Positions 57,289 to 64,000 of a stretch of DNA of 64,000 nt are shown piece after piece. The stretch is from positions 1 to 64,000 of the forward strand of contig CAVZKY010000058.1 in the NCBI GenBank assembly GCA_963775825.1. The letters are read 5' to 3'. The translations under genes were made by a program, and so were the position numbers. The notes under the pieces were generated by a model. It did not search any database and was not told where the DNA came from. It saw only the letters and a list, made by a program, of their open reading frames with translations. The first letter of the stretch is position 1. Each line of letters starts with the position of its first letter. This stretch comes from Bog-532 sp963775825. Lineage in GTDB: Bacteria > Actinomycetota > Actinomycetes > Streptosporangiales > Streptosporangiaceae.

Positions 57289-58577
57289 GCCTCCACCGTT
57301 GCCTTCGCCTCGTTCACCGCTCCTGTATATACCCCGAGGAGCTGATCGACCGCGGCCCGCCAGCCGAATCCCGACGCATGCCGGATGGCACCGGCCGACA
57401 TCCGGGCGAGCATCCGCGGGGACGCCGTGAGCGTGCTCAGGACGCGCGCATAGTCGGCCGGGTCGTGGCTGTCCACCAGGATCCCGGAGTCTCCGTCTCG
57501 CACGGCGGTCCGCAGGCCCCCGACGGCGGCGGCGACGACCGGGGTACCGCAGGCCTGAGCCTCCAGCGCCACCAGGCCGAAGGACTCGGAGTACGACGGC
57601 ACCGTCACCACACTCGCGGCCCGGTACCACTCGGCAAGGTCCGGCTGAGGGCAGGGCGGCTCCAGCCGGACCACCCTGGAGATGCCAAGCTGGGCCGCGA
57701 GCTGGGTCACCATGTCAGGGTCGTTGCGTCCGGGTCCGCTGGGACCGCCCACGAAGACCACCGCGAGCTGTGCCGCCAGCCCCGGATCCTGCTGGATCAT
57801 CTGCGCCACCGCACGCAGCAGGATGTCCGGGCCCTTCAGCGGCTGCATGCGGCCTGCGAACAAAAGCACGATCGCGTCCGCCGGCAGGCCGAGGGCCCGC
57901 CGGGCAGCCGCTTGCTGGCCGGGCCGGAACACCGACAGGTCGACTCCCGGGTGGACCGTCTTCACCCGGGAGGCGTCCGCGCCGTAGAGCTCGATGAGCT
58001 GGCGCGCTTCCTCGGTGGTGTTGGCCACGAGGCGGTCAGCGGCGGCGACCACTTCCGCCTCGCCGCGGATCCGGATGTCCGGCTCAGCCGAGTCACCCGT
58101 CGCCAGGGCCGCGTTCTTCACCTTGCCCAGCGTGTGCATCGACTGGATGAGCGGCACTCCCCAGCGTTCCTTGGCCACCGCGCCGACCTGGCCGGAAAGC
58201 CAGTAGTGCGCGTGCACCAGGTCGTAGCGCCCGGGCGCGTAGGCCGCCTCTATCCGGAGCACCTCGAAGGTGAAGTGGCAGATCTGGGCGGGGATGTCGG
58301 CCTTGTCGAGCTCCTCGAACGGTCCGGCGGTCACATGCCGGACCAGCACGCCGGGGGCCAGCTCGGTGACCGGCGGAGCATCCCGCGACACCGCCCGGGT
58401 GAAGATCTCCACCTCGGTGCCTCGCTCGGCCAGCCGCTTGGCCACCTCAACGACGTAGACGTTGAGGCCCCCGGCGTCGCCGGTGCCCGGCTGATCGAGC
58501 GGTGACGTATGGACGCTAATCGTCGCGATCCGCCTGGGGACGCTTCGCGGCACAGGTATGCACCTCCGACCTAGCAA
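57285..58577 (-). CDS. mshA: D-inositol-3-phosphate glycosyltransferase (mycothiol)
   Basis: First enzyme of mycothiol synthesis: transfers GlcNAc from UDP-GlcNAc to inositol-3-phosphate. It is a GT-B retaining GT4 enzyme of 430 residues (start may be the later GTG giving PRRIATISVHTSPLDQPG). Motifs are GTGDAGGLNVYVVEVAKRLAERG at the acceptor side, VHAHYWLSG, HPGVDLSVFRPG, LLFAGRMQPLKGPDILLRA and the EX7E motif SYSESFGLVALEAQACGTPVV. Mycothiol is made only by actinobacteria, which supports the taxonomic reading of the window. Confidence 0.96.
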   Translation of the reverse strand: MLGRRCIPVPRSVPRRIATISVHTSPLDQPGTGDAGGLNVYVVEVAKRLAERGTEVEIFTRAVSRDAPPVTELAPGVLVRHVTAGPFEELDKADIPAQICHFTFEVLRIEAAYAPGRYDLVHAHYWLSGQVGAVAKERWGVPLIQSMHTLGKVKNAALATGDSAEPDIRIRGEAEVVAAADRLVANTTEEARQLIELYGADASRVKTVHPGVDLSVFRPGQQAAARRALGLPADAIVLLFAGRMQPLKGPDILLRAVAQMIQQDPGLAAQLAVVFVGGPSGPGRNDPDMVTQLAAQLGISRVVRLEPPCPQPDLAEWYRAASVVTVPSYSESFGLVALEAQACGTPVVAAAVGGLRTAVRDGDSGILVDSHDPADYARVLSTLTASPRMLARMSAGAIRHASGFGWRAAVDQLLGVYTGAVNEAKATVEA

Positions 58578-58702
58578 CCCCGGCGTGTCGCCCAGTGTTC
58601 CCGCGCGATGGCGGCCATTCGGCGGAACGCCCGGTCACGGCGGCCGGCAGCGCCGCCAAGGCGGCACACCGCAGTGCCGCAGCGGCGGATAAACTTTGCC
58701 GC

Positions 58703-59446
58703 ATGGGAACTCTTGTGCTGCTGCGCCATGGTGAGAGCGAGTGGAACTCCAAGGGCCTTTTTACCGGCTGGGTGGATGTCGGTCTCTCGGCGACCGGGGC
58801 TGAGGAGGCAGTAAGCGGCGGCAGACTGCTACACGAGACGGGCATGCGCCCCGACGTGCTGCACACCTCGGTACTGACGCGGGCGATACAGACGGCGCAC
58901 ATCGCGCTGCAGGCCGCCGAGCTGCTGTGGCTGCCGGTACAGCGGTCGTGGCGGCTCAACGAGCGGCACTACGGGGCGCTGCAGGGCAAGGACAAGGCGC
59001 AGACGCGCAATGAGTTCGGCGACGAGCAGTTCATGCTGTGGCGGCGGTCCTACGACGTCCCGCCCCCGCCGATCGCCGACGGCGACCCGCTCTCCCAGGC
59101 GCCCGATCCGCGCTACGCGCTGCTGCCGCCCGAGCTGCGGCCCCGCTCCGAGTGCCTGAAGGACGTGCTGGGCCGAATGCTGCCGTACTGGTATGACGCC
59201 ATCGTCCCGGATCTCGCGGCCGGCCGGACGGTGCTGGTGACCGCGCACGGAAACTCACTTCGCGCCCTGGTGAAGCATCTGGATGGCATCAGTGATGACA
59301 AGATCTCCGCGCTGAACATCCCGACCGGCATCCCGCTGGTCTACGAGCTCGACGCTAGCTACCAGCCGGTTGAGCGGGGCGGTCGCTACCTGGATCCGAA
59401 GGCGGCGGCCGAAGCCGCGGAAGCCGTGAAGAACCAGGGCCGCTAG
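58703..59446 (+). CDS. gpmA: 2,3-bisphosphoglycerate-dependent phosphoglycerate mutase
   Basis: Interconverts 3- and 2-phosphoglycerate in glycolysis. ATG 58703 gives TLVLLRHGESEWNSKGLFTGW with the catalytic His of RHG. NERHYGALQGKDKA and VTAHGNSLRALVKHLDGISD complete the active site. The length of 247 residues fits GpmA. It stands upstream of senX3 as gpm1 does in mycobacteria. Divergent from mshA with about 125 bases between starts. Confidence 0.96.
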   Translation: MGTLVLLRHGESEWNSKGLFTGWVDVGLSATGAEEAVSGGRLLHETGMRPDVLHTSVLTRAIQTAHIALQAAELLWLPVQRSWRLNERHYGALQGKDKAQTRNEFGDEQFMLWRRSYDVPPPPIADGDPLSQAPDPRYALLPPELRPRSECLKDVLGRMLPYWYDAIVPDLAAGRTVLVTAHGNSLRALVKHLDGISDDKISALNIPTGIPLVYELDASYQPVERGGRYLDPKAAAEAAEAVKNQGR

Positions 59447-59766
59447 GCGGCGCGCGGGCGGCCGCTGGGTAAGAATGTCCGTCCGGCAGACGGCGATCAG
59501 GGAAGCGCGTACCATCTTCCCGATGTCCCGATAATGGACCCGTGGCAAACAGTGGGGTAATAGTCGCACGTCACAGTGCCCGCATTGGGATGTCCGGGAT
59601 GCTGCCGCTTACGATCAGGTGTGTGGGCCTGATCTGTTCCGGCGTGTGGCCGCATGCCCTGGGCGCCGGGTACCGGCTATCCGGAGCGCGGTGATGTCGG
59701 CAGGCATGCAGACGGGCAACGGGACGTCGCTCGAAGGACGCGACTCTGCCGCCGGGCATCGCCTCC
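59447..59766. other. Interval with probable broken membrane-anchor coding of senX3
   Basis: The 320 bases between gpmA and the SenX3 core have no complete gene. Open pieces in different frames, such as a segment reading VGLICSGVW then ALGAGYRLSGAR near 59610-59690, resemble the missing N-terminal membrane helix of SenX3 split by indels. A phoU gene, often present in streptomycetes at this place, is absent. Confidence 0.4.
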
Positions 59767-60760
59767 GTGCTGTCCGTCCTGTCGTCTTCTGCGGTTGTCC
59801 TTGACCGGGAAGATCGCGTGCTGCGGGCCAGCGATGCGGCGCGAGCTTACGGCCTGGTCAAAGGCGACCGCCTGATGGCCAGCGAACTGCTGGCGCTGGC
59901 CCGGCAGGTACGCCGCGACGGCGAGATCCGCGAGGGCGAGTTCGAGGTGTCCGTAGGAGGCAGCAGCGACGGCCGGATGACCAGCTTCGCGGTCCGGGTC
60001 GCCCCGCTCGGCGGCGACGTCGGCTGTGAGGGCCTGGTCCTGGTGCTGGCCGAGGATCAGACCGAGAGCCGCCGGGTGGAAGAGGTCCGCCGGGATTTCG
60101 TCGCCAACGTCAGCCACGAGCTGAAGACACCCGTCGGAGCGCTGGCCCTGCTGGCCGAGACCGTCGAGGACGCCGCCGACGATCCCGACGCGGTGCGCAG
60201 GTTCGCGGGCCGCATGCGGCAGGAGGCATCCCGGCTGACCAACCTGGTGCAGGACATCATCACGCTGTCGCGCATCCAGGCCGCCGAGCCCGTCCCCGAT
60301 CCTGCTCCCGTGCAGGTGGATGGGATCGTCGCCGAGGCGCTTGACCGGTGCCGGATGAAGGCGAACGCCCGGGGGATCACGCTGGCCGACGCCGGCGACC
60401 GCGGGCTCGGCGTCCTCGGGGACGAGGATCTGCTGCTGACAGCGATCCGCAATCTGCTGGAGAACGCCGTGGCCTACAGTCCCGAGCGGACCCGGGTACT
60501 GGTAACCACCCGCCGCGATGGTGACCGGGTGGAGATCAGCGTGGAGGACCAGGGGATCGGGATCCCCGAGCGGGACCTGCAGCGGATCTTCGAGCGCTTT
60601 TACCGCGTCGACCCCGCCCGCTCGCGGGCGACGGGCGGGACCGGACTCGGCCTGGCCATCGTCAAGCACGTGACCGCCGCGCACGGTGGCTCGCTGACGC
60701 GTCCGTAGCATGGAGGGCGCAGGCTCCACGTTCACCCTTTCCCTGCCCATGCGGAGTTGA
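59767..60760 (+). CDS. senX3: SenX3-like sensor histidine kinase, N-terminus missing (frame-broken near 60703)
   Basis: Senses phosphate status together with the RegX3 regulator. The usable start is GTG 59767, giving LSSSAVVLDREDRVLRAS, a PAS-like region. The H box is DFVANVSHELKTPVGALALL, the N box is AIRNLLENAVAYSPERT, G1/G2 are VEDQGIGIPERDLQRIFERFYR and GGTGLGLAIVKHVTAAHGG. Close to the end the frame shifts; the corrected tail is VRSMEGAGSTFTLSLPMRS, ending at TGA 60758-60760. The two membrane helices usual for SenX3 are not in frame and may be scrambled in 59580-59690. Order gpmA-senX3-regX3 is conserved. Confidence 0.88.
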
Positions 60761-60833
60761 CATGCCGGCTCAGGTTCTGCCCAGCAGCGTGTGCCGAGGG
60801 TCCGCGCTCGTTCGTTCGTCGGGAGGCACCCAA

Positions 60834-61595
60834 GTGACACGCGTGCTCGTGGTCGAGGACGAGGAATCGTTCAGCGACGCGATCTCCTACCTGCTGCGGA
60901 AGGAGGGCTTCGAGGTCGCGGTCTGCGCCACCGGCCCGGACGCGCTGAGCGCTTTCGACCGTACCGGCGCGGACCTGGTGCTGCTCGACCTCATGCTTCC
61001 CGGGCTGCCGGGCAGCGAGGTGTGCCGGGCGCTGCGCTCCCGGTCCAACGTGCCCGTGATCATGCTGACCGCCAAAGACAGCGAGATCAACAAGGTCGTC
61101 GGCCTCGAGCTTGGCGCGGACGACTATGTGACCAAGCCGTTCTCTTCCCGTGAGCTTGTCGCGCGGATGCGGGCGGTGCTGCGCCGCCGGGGCGAGACGG
61201 ATGAGGTGACGACCGTATCGGCCATGGAAGCCGGGCCGGTCCGGATGGACGTCGATCGGCACGTGGTGACCGTCCGCGGCGGCCAGGTCCAGCTTCCGCT
61301 CAAGGAGTTCGAGCTGCTGCAGGTCCTGCTGCGCAACGCCGACCGGGTGCTGACCCGGATGCAGTTGATTGACCGCGTATGGGGCGCGGATTATGTCGGC
61401 GACACCAAGACCCTGGACGTCCACATCAAGCGGCTGCGGGCCAAGATCGAAGTCGACCCGGCAAATCCGCGGCACATCGTGACCGTCCGTGGCCTCGGCT
61501 ACAAGTTCGACTCGGCTGCCGTGTTAACGAGCCCCGCGCAGGGGCCGCCGCTACGGGGTCGGCGAGGCGCTCGCCGAGGGCTCGGGAATAGCTGA
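60834..61595 (+). CDS. regX3: Response regulator RegX3, OmpR type
   Basis: Partner of SenX3 in phosphate control. GTG 60834 follows GGGAGGC and gives TRVLVVEDEESFSDAIS. The receiver carries the phosphorylated Asp in LVLLDLMLPGLPG, Thr in VIMLTAKDS and Lys in VTKPFSSRELVARM. The winged-helix effector domain holds LPLKEFELLQVLLRNADRVLTR and DVHIKRLRAKIE, then the terminal VRGLGYKF. The last 20 residues (after GYKFDS) are Arg/Gly-rich and overlap lpqE antisense by 45 bases, so a nearby natural stop may have been lost. Confidence 0.93.
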   Translation: MTRVLVVEDEESFSDAISYLLRKEGFEVAVCATGPDALSAFDRTGADLVLLDLMLPGLPGSEVCRALRSRSNVPVIMLTAKDSEINKVVGLELGADDYVTKPFSSRELVARMRAVLRRRGETDEVTTVSAMEAGPVRMDVDRHVVTVRGGQVQLPLKEFELLQVLLRNADRVLTRMQLIDRVWGADYVGDTKTLDVHIKRLRAKIEVDPANPRHIVTVRGLGYKFDSAAVLTSPAQGPPLRGRRGARRGLGNS

Positions 61596-62189
61596 CGCTC
61601 TCAGGCTCGGGGTCGGGGTAGCCGTACCGGTCGCGCCCGGCTGCTTGATGGAACTGGCCCTCGGAGGAGGCGGCGAGTAGGAGGAGTAGTACGACGTCCG
61701 TGCCTGCACTGGGACCGTCAGCGACAGCACTCCCGCGTTCTGGAAGGTGAGGTCCACGGTGACCGCCTTCCCGCTGGGCAGTGCGCTGGTCAGATCGTGC
61801 AGCACGATCTGGGGCTCGGGGCCGCTCAGGTCGGCTGCTCCCTGTGCGGGCACGGTGACCGAGCCGCCCGTGATCTGTACGGACGTTGCCGTGCCGGGCG
61901 CGCTGGCCGAGATCAGCTTTTCGGCGCTGCCGGAGCCGTTGTACAGGTACAGGAACATGCTGGCCGAGCTGCCCGAGGCCAGCAGGGTGTTGTTCCGGCC
62001 GCCGAGGATGAAGGCGTTGTCGACGGTGACCGCGCCCGCGGTGCCGTAGGCGCCGTTCGCCGCCGGGTGGAACTCGAGCGTGGGAGCGTTGTCCCCGGCC
62101 TCGCACCCCGCGAGCACAGGGACCAGCAGGGCCAGCGCGCCGATCAGGATTCGGCGCAGCGCTTTGCTGCCGTGGCTACTGCGGATCAC
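61551..62189 (-). CDS. lpqE: LpqE-like exported lipoprotein
   Basis: GTG 62189 starts a signal peptide (ALRRILIGALALLVPVLAGC) with a lipobox LAGC. The mature part contains a beta-sandwich similar to the PCuAC copper chaperone fold (MFLYLYNGSGSAEKLISASAPG, VQITGGSVTVPAQGAADL, KAVTVDLTFQNAGVLSLTVPV), but the usual Met/His copper ligands are not obvious. The C-terminal tail is Ser/Pro/Ala-rich. In mycobacteria lpqE is adjacent to carD, as here with one gene in between. The gene is convergent with regX3. Confidence 0.8.
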   Translation of the reverse strand: MIRSSHGSKALRRILIGALALLVPVLAGCEAGDNAPTLEFHPAANGAYGTAGAVTVDNAFILGGRNNTLLASGSSASMFLYLYNGSGSAEKLISASAPGTATSVQITGGSVTVPAQGAADLSGPEPQIVLHDLTSALPSGKAVTVDLTFQNAGVLSLTVPVQARTSYYSSYSPPPPRASSIKQPGATGTATPTPSLRASAIPEPSASASPTP

Positions 62190-62288
62190 GGCTCGGGCCT
62201 CCTCAGGCTCGGGGCACATCGCGGGCGGATGCCGGAAATCGTAGCGATCCCCGGAGCGCAACCGCCCGCCGGGGCGCCCACCGGCGCG

Positions 62289-63083
62289 TCAGGTCGAGGT
62301 CGGGCTGGCGGAAGTGCGCGGCTCCAGCTCCGGTGAAGCGCTCCTGGCGCCGGCGCCCAGCATGCGCAGCTGGTCCTCAAGCTGGAATCCTTCGGTCAGG
62401 TTCCAGTTCACGGTAGCCGAGCCGTCCGCCCGGACGAGGACGATCGTCAGCCCGGGATGATGATACGCCGAGCCGAGCACGTTCTCTGCGTCTTTGACGG
62501 CGACCGCGGTGCCCTGGCCGGCCCTGTGGGCCAGGGCGTTCACGTCCGGCATCGCGCTCGGGGTGCCGACGAAGTAGACCTGAACCCGGGTGCGGGCCGC
62601 TTGGGTCGTGAGCTGCCGCAGCGTCTGGCGGCAGTTGCACGCCGCGGGAACCAGGGCCAGCACCACGCTGCGCAGGCTGCGCACCGGAATGGTTTCGCCC
62701 TTTACCACCACCGTTCCGGCCGGCAGCCGACTGGCCGCAACCGAGGTCGGCTGCGACGCCGGTACCGAGGCCGGTCTAGAGGCTGGGGGCGCTGAGCGCG
62801 ACAGGACGGGAGCGGATGCGGGGCTGATGCTGAACACCGACAGTAGCGTCCCGGCCAGCATGGACAGGGCTACGCAGCCGGCGACGAGCGGGAGCAGCGC
62901 GCCGTGCCCTCGCAGCGGCCCGAGAATCCGGTCCCAGCGGGCCCGGCGGTGCCGCGCACGCTGTTCGCGGCGGTAGGCGAGCACCTCGCGGTCGAGTTCC
63001 CTGGCGTCGTCCGGGATCTCGATATCAACCGGAGGCAGGCCGCCGTCGTCCCGCCCGGGTTCTCCGCCAGGATTCACCGGCAC
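62289..63083 (-). CDS. Membrane-anchored thioredoxin-like protein with CNC motif
   Basis: A 264-residue protein. Cytosolic basic segment (YRREQRARHRRARWDRI), one membrane helix (LLPLVAGCVALSMLAGTLLSVF), a Ser/Pro/Ala linker (about 95-125) and an outer domain. The latter has LVPAACNCRQTLRQLTT, where a CxC pair replaces the CxxC of thioredoxins, and VQVYFVGTP, AENVLGSAYHHPGLTIVLVR, consistent with a peroxiredoxin/thioredoxin fold. It lies upstream of lpqE on the same strand, so both may share one transcript. Function is unknown; an envelope thiol or metal-handling role is inference. Confidence 0.7.
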   Translation of the reverse strand: MPVNPGGEPGRDDGGLPPVDIEIPDDARELDREVLAYRREQRARHRRARWDRILGPLRGHGALLPLVAGCVALSMLAGTLLSVFSISPASAPVLSRSAPPASRPASVPASQPTSVAASRLPAGTVVVKGETIPVRSLRSVVLALVPAACNCRQTLRQLTTQAARTRVQVYFVGTPSAMPDVNALAHRAGQGTAVAVKDAENVLGSAYHHPGLTIVLVRADGSATVNWNLTEGFQLEDQLRMLGAGARSASPELEPRTSASPTST

Positions 63084-63329
63084 GCACCCCTCCGGCGCTG
63101 GTTCCAGGTCACTACTAGTAGTATGGCGCTTGACAAGCCATGCGGCCGACGAGCCCTGTCATTTGCCCGCCGGATGCGCGGCTGTGATGCGTCAGCAGTC
63201 CGGCCCTCCGCTGGACGCAGCGAAGCCCGCCTACCGTCGCGCGTACTGTCCGCTGAGGACTGGTGACGCAGAGCTGATATGGGCTCCTCGGCGTGCCTGC
63301 CATGACGTGCCGCAGGGTAATTCCGGCGA

Positions 63330-63371
63330 GCCCTATTTACCCTGATGACCAGCCCTTATAGGGTAAAGGGC
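63330..63371. promoter_or_regulatory. Hairpin in the divergent region before carD
   Basis: GCCCTATTTACCCT (63330-63343) pairs with AGGGTAAAGGGC (63360-63371) with a two-base bulge. A third AGGGTAA copy is at 63313-63319. It lies between the divergent carD and thioredoxin-like genes, 60 bases before carD, so it may be an operator or leader structure. A TAAGAT box (63397-63402) just after it could be the carD -10 element. Confidence 0.5.
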
Positions 63372-63430
63372 ATTCAATCAGCCCCCGGTGACGTGGTAAG
63401 ATAGCCTTCAGCGGAAGGGGTACTTGCCAC

Positions 63431-63934
63431 ATGTCTTTCAAGGTCGGCGATACCGTCGTCTACCCCCATCATGGGGCTGCTCGCATCGAAGCGGTCGAGA
63501 CTCGCACGATCAAGGGCGAGGATAAGACCTATCTGGTTCTTAAGGTCGACAAGGGTGACCTGACTGTACGCGTACCCGCAGATAATACGGAGCTCGTAGG
63601 CGTCCGGGATGTTGTCGGCCAGGAAGGCCTGGAGAGGGTGCTGGAAGTACTGCGCGCCCCGCACACCGAAGAGCCCACCAACTGGTCACGGCGCTACAAG
63701 GCCAACCTGGAAAAGCTCGCTTCAGGCGACGTGAACAAGGTTGCCGAGGTGGTCCGGGACCTCTGGCGCCGGGATAAGGAACGCGGCCTGTCCGCTGGTG
63801 AAAAGCGCATGCTGGCCAAGGCGCGGCAGATTCTGGTGAGCGAGCTTGCCCTCGCTGAGAAGACGAATGAGGACAAGGCCGAAGCGTTGCTGGACGAGAT
63901 ACTTGCTTCTGGTCCGCCGCAGCGGGTGTCCTAA
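63431..63934 (+). CDS. carD: RNA polymerase-binding transcription factor CarD
   Basis: A 167-residue global regulator that binds the beta subunit of RNA polymerase and stabilises open promoter complexes, especially for rRNA genes. The Tudor-like polymerase-interaction domain is at 1-55 (FKVGDTVVYPHHGAARIEAV, YLVLKVDKGDLTVRVP). The DNA-binding helical domain follows with NWSRRYKANLEKL, whose Trp inserts into the promoter fork in mycobacterial CarD, and SAGEKRMLAKARQILVSELALA. GGAAGGGG precedes the ATG. The gene is complete; ispD, often next, would lie beyond the window. Confidence 0.97.
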   Translation: MSFKVGDTVVYPHHGAARIEAVETRTIKGEDKTYLVLKVDKGDLTVRVPADNTELVGVRDVVGQEGLERVLEVLRAPHTEEPTNWSRRYKANLEKLASGDVNKVAEVVRDLWRRDKERGLSAGEKRMLAKARQILVSELALAEKTNEDKAEALLDEILASGPPQRVS

Positions 63935-64000
63935 GCCTAACGATCACGATTTGATAAGCACCGCCAGAACGTGTGCGGACACGGCTAATGGCTGCTGAAT

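Overview
The window reads as chromosomal DNA of a high-GC actinobacterium (Actinomycetota). It carries WhiB-type, Lsr2, CarD, MshA (mycothiol), SenX3/RegX3 and ClpC genes, and most of its gene order matches the conserved core blocks known from Mycobacterium and Streptomyces. The order or family cannot be fixed from the sequence alone.

Layout. 1-8450 is an accessory zone: a decayed IS21-type element (682-3419), a scrap of an IS701-type transposase, a zinc-ribbon/DivIVA-repeat membrane protein, a complete IS66-type element with terminal repeats and an 8-bp target duplication (4802-6394), an orphan PIN-domain toxin and a long palindrome. It ends at a tRNA-Pro(CGG) gene whose 3' end faces the accessory zone. 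From 8662 to about 22200 lies a block known from Rv3676-Rv3683-type neighbourhoods: metallophosphoesterase, GatB/YqeY protein, YegP protein, hisS, class A PBP, whiB4/wblA-like gene, two ArsA-like ATPases, slipin, DUF4177, RidA, NUDIX, MBL-fold protein and Crp. From 22364 to 41180 follow NlpC/P60, ppa, dacB, a zinc metalloprotease-like gene, tilS, hpt, ftsH, folE, a lysyl-phosphatidylglycerol synthase-like gene, folP, folB-folK fusion, DUF3180, DUF2520, panC, coaX and lysS. From 41180 to 53961 lie a second NlpC/P60 gene, an argA-like GNAT, a damaged EndoQ-like PHP gene, lsr2, clpC, mutY, radA, a TIM-barrel isomerase and a BKACE-type enzyme. The last part holds an XRE regulator with DUF2516, blaI/M56 peptidase, mshA-ybjN, gpmA, senX3-regX3, lpqE, a membrane thioredoxin-like protein and carD.

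Functional themes are cell-wall building and hydrolysis (PBP, DacB, two NlpC/P60 proteins), folate and pantothenate/CoA synthesis, tRNA charging and modification (HisS, LysS, TilS), proteolysis (FtsH, ClpC), DNA repair (MutY, RadA), redox/phosphate signalling (WhiB, SenX3-RegX3, mycothiol) and global transcription control (Crp, Lsr2, CarD).

The most striking property is that about twenty well-conserved genes, including essential ones (hisS, lysS, ftsH, tilS, folE), are broken by single- or double-base frame changes while all pieces of each protein remain in order. Unpolished sequence is the likeliest explanation, so such genes are annotated here over their full span. I saw no clear new multi-gene system. 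The best leads are the accessory zone bordering the tRNA, the degenerate EndoQ-like gene, a 90-bp tandem repeat array, and several candidate regulatory palindromes.
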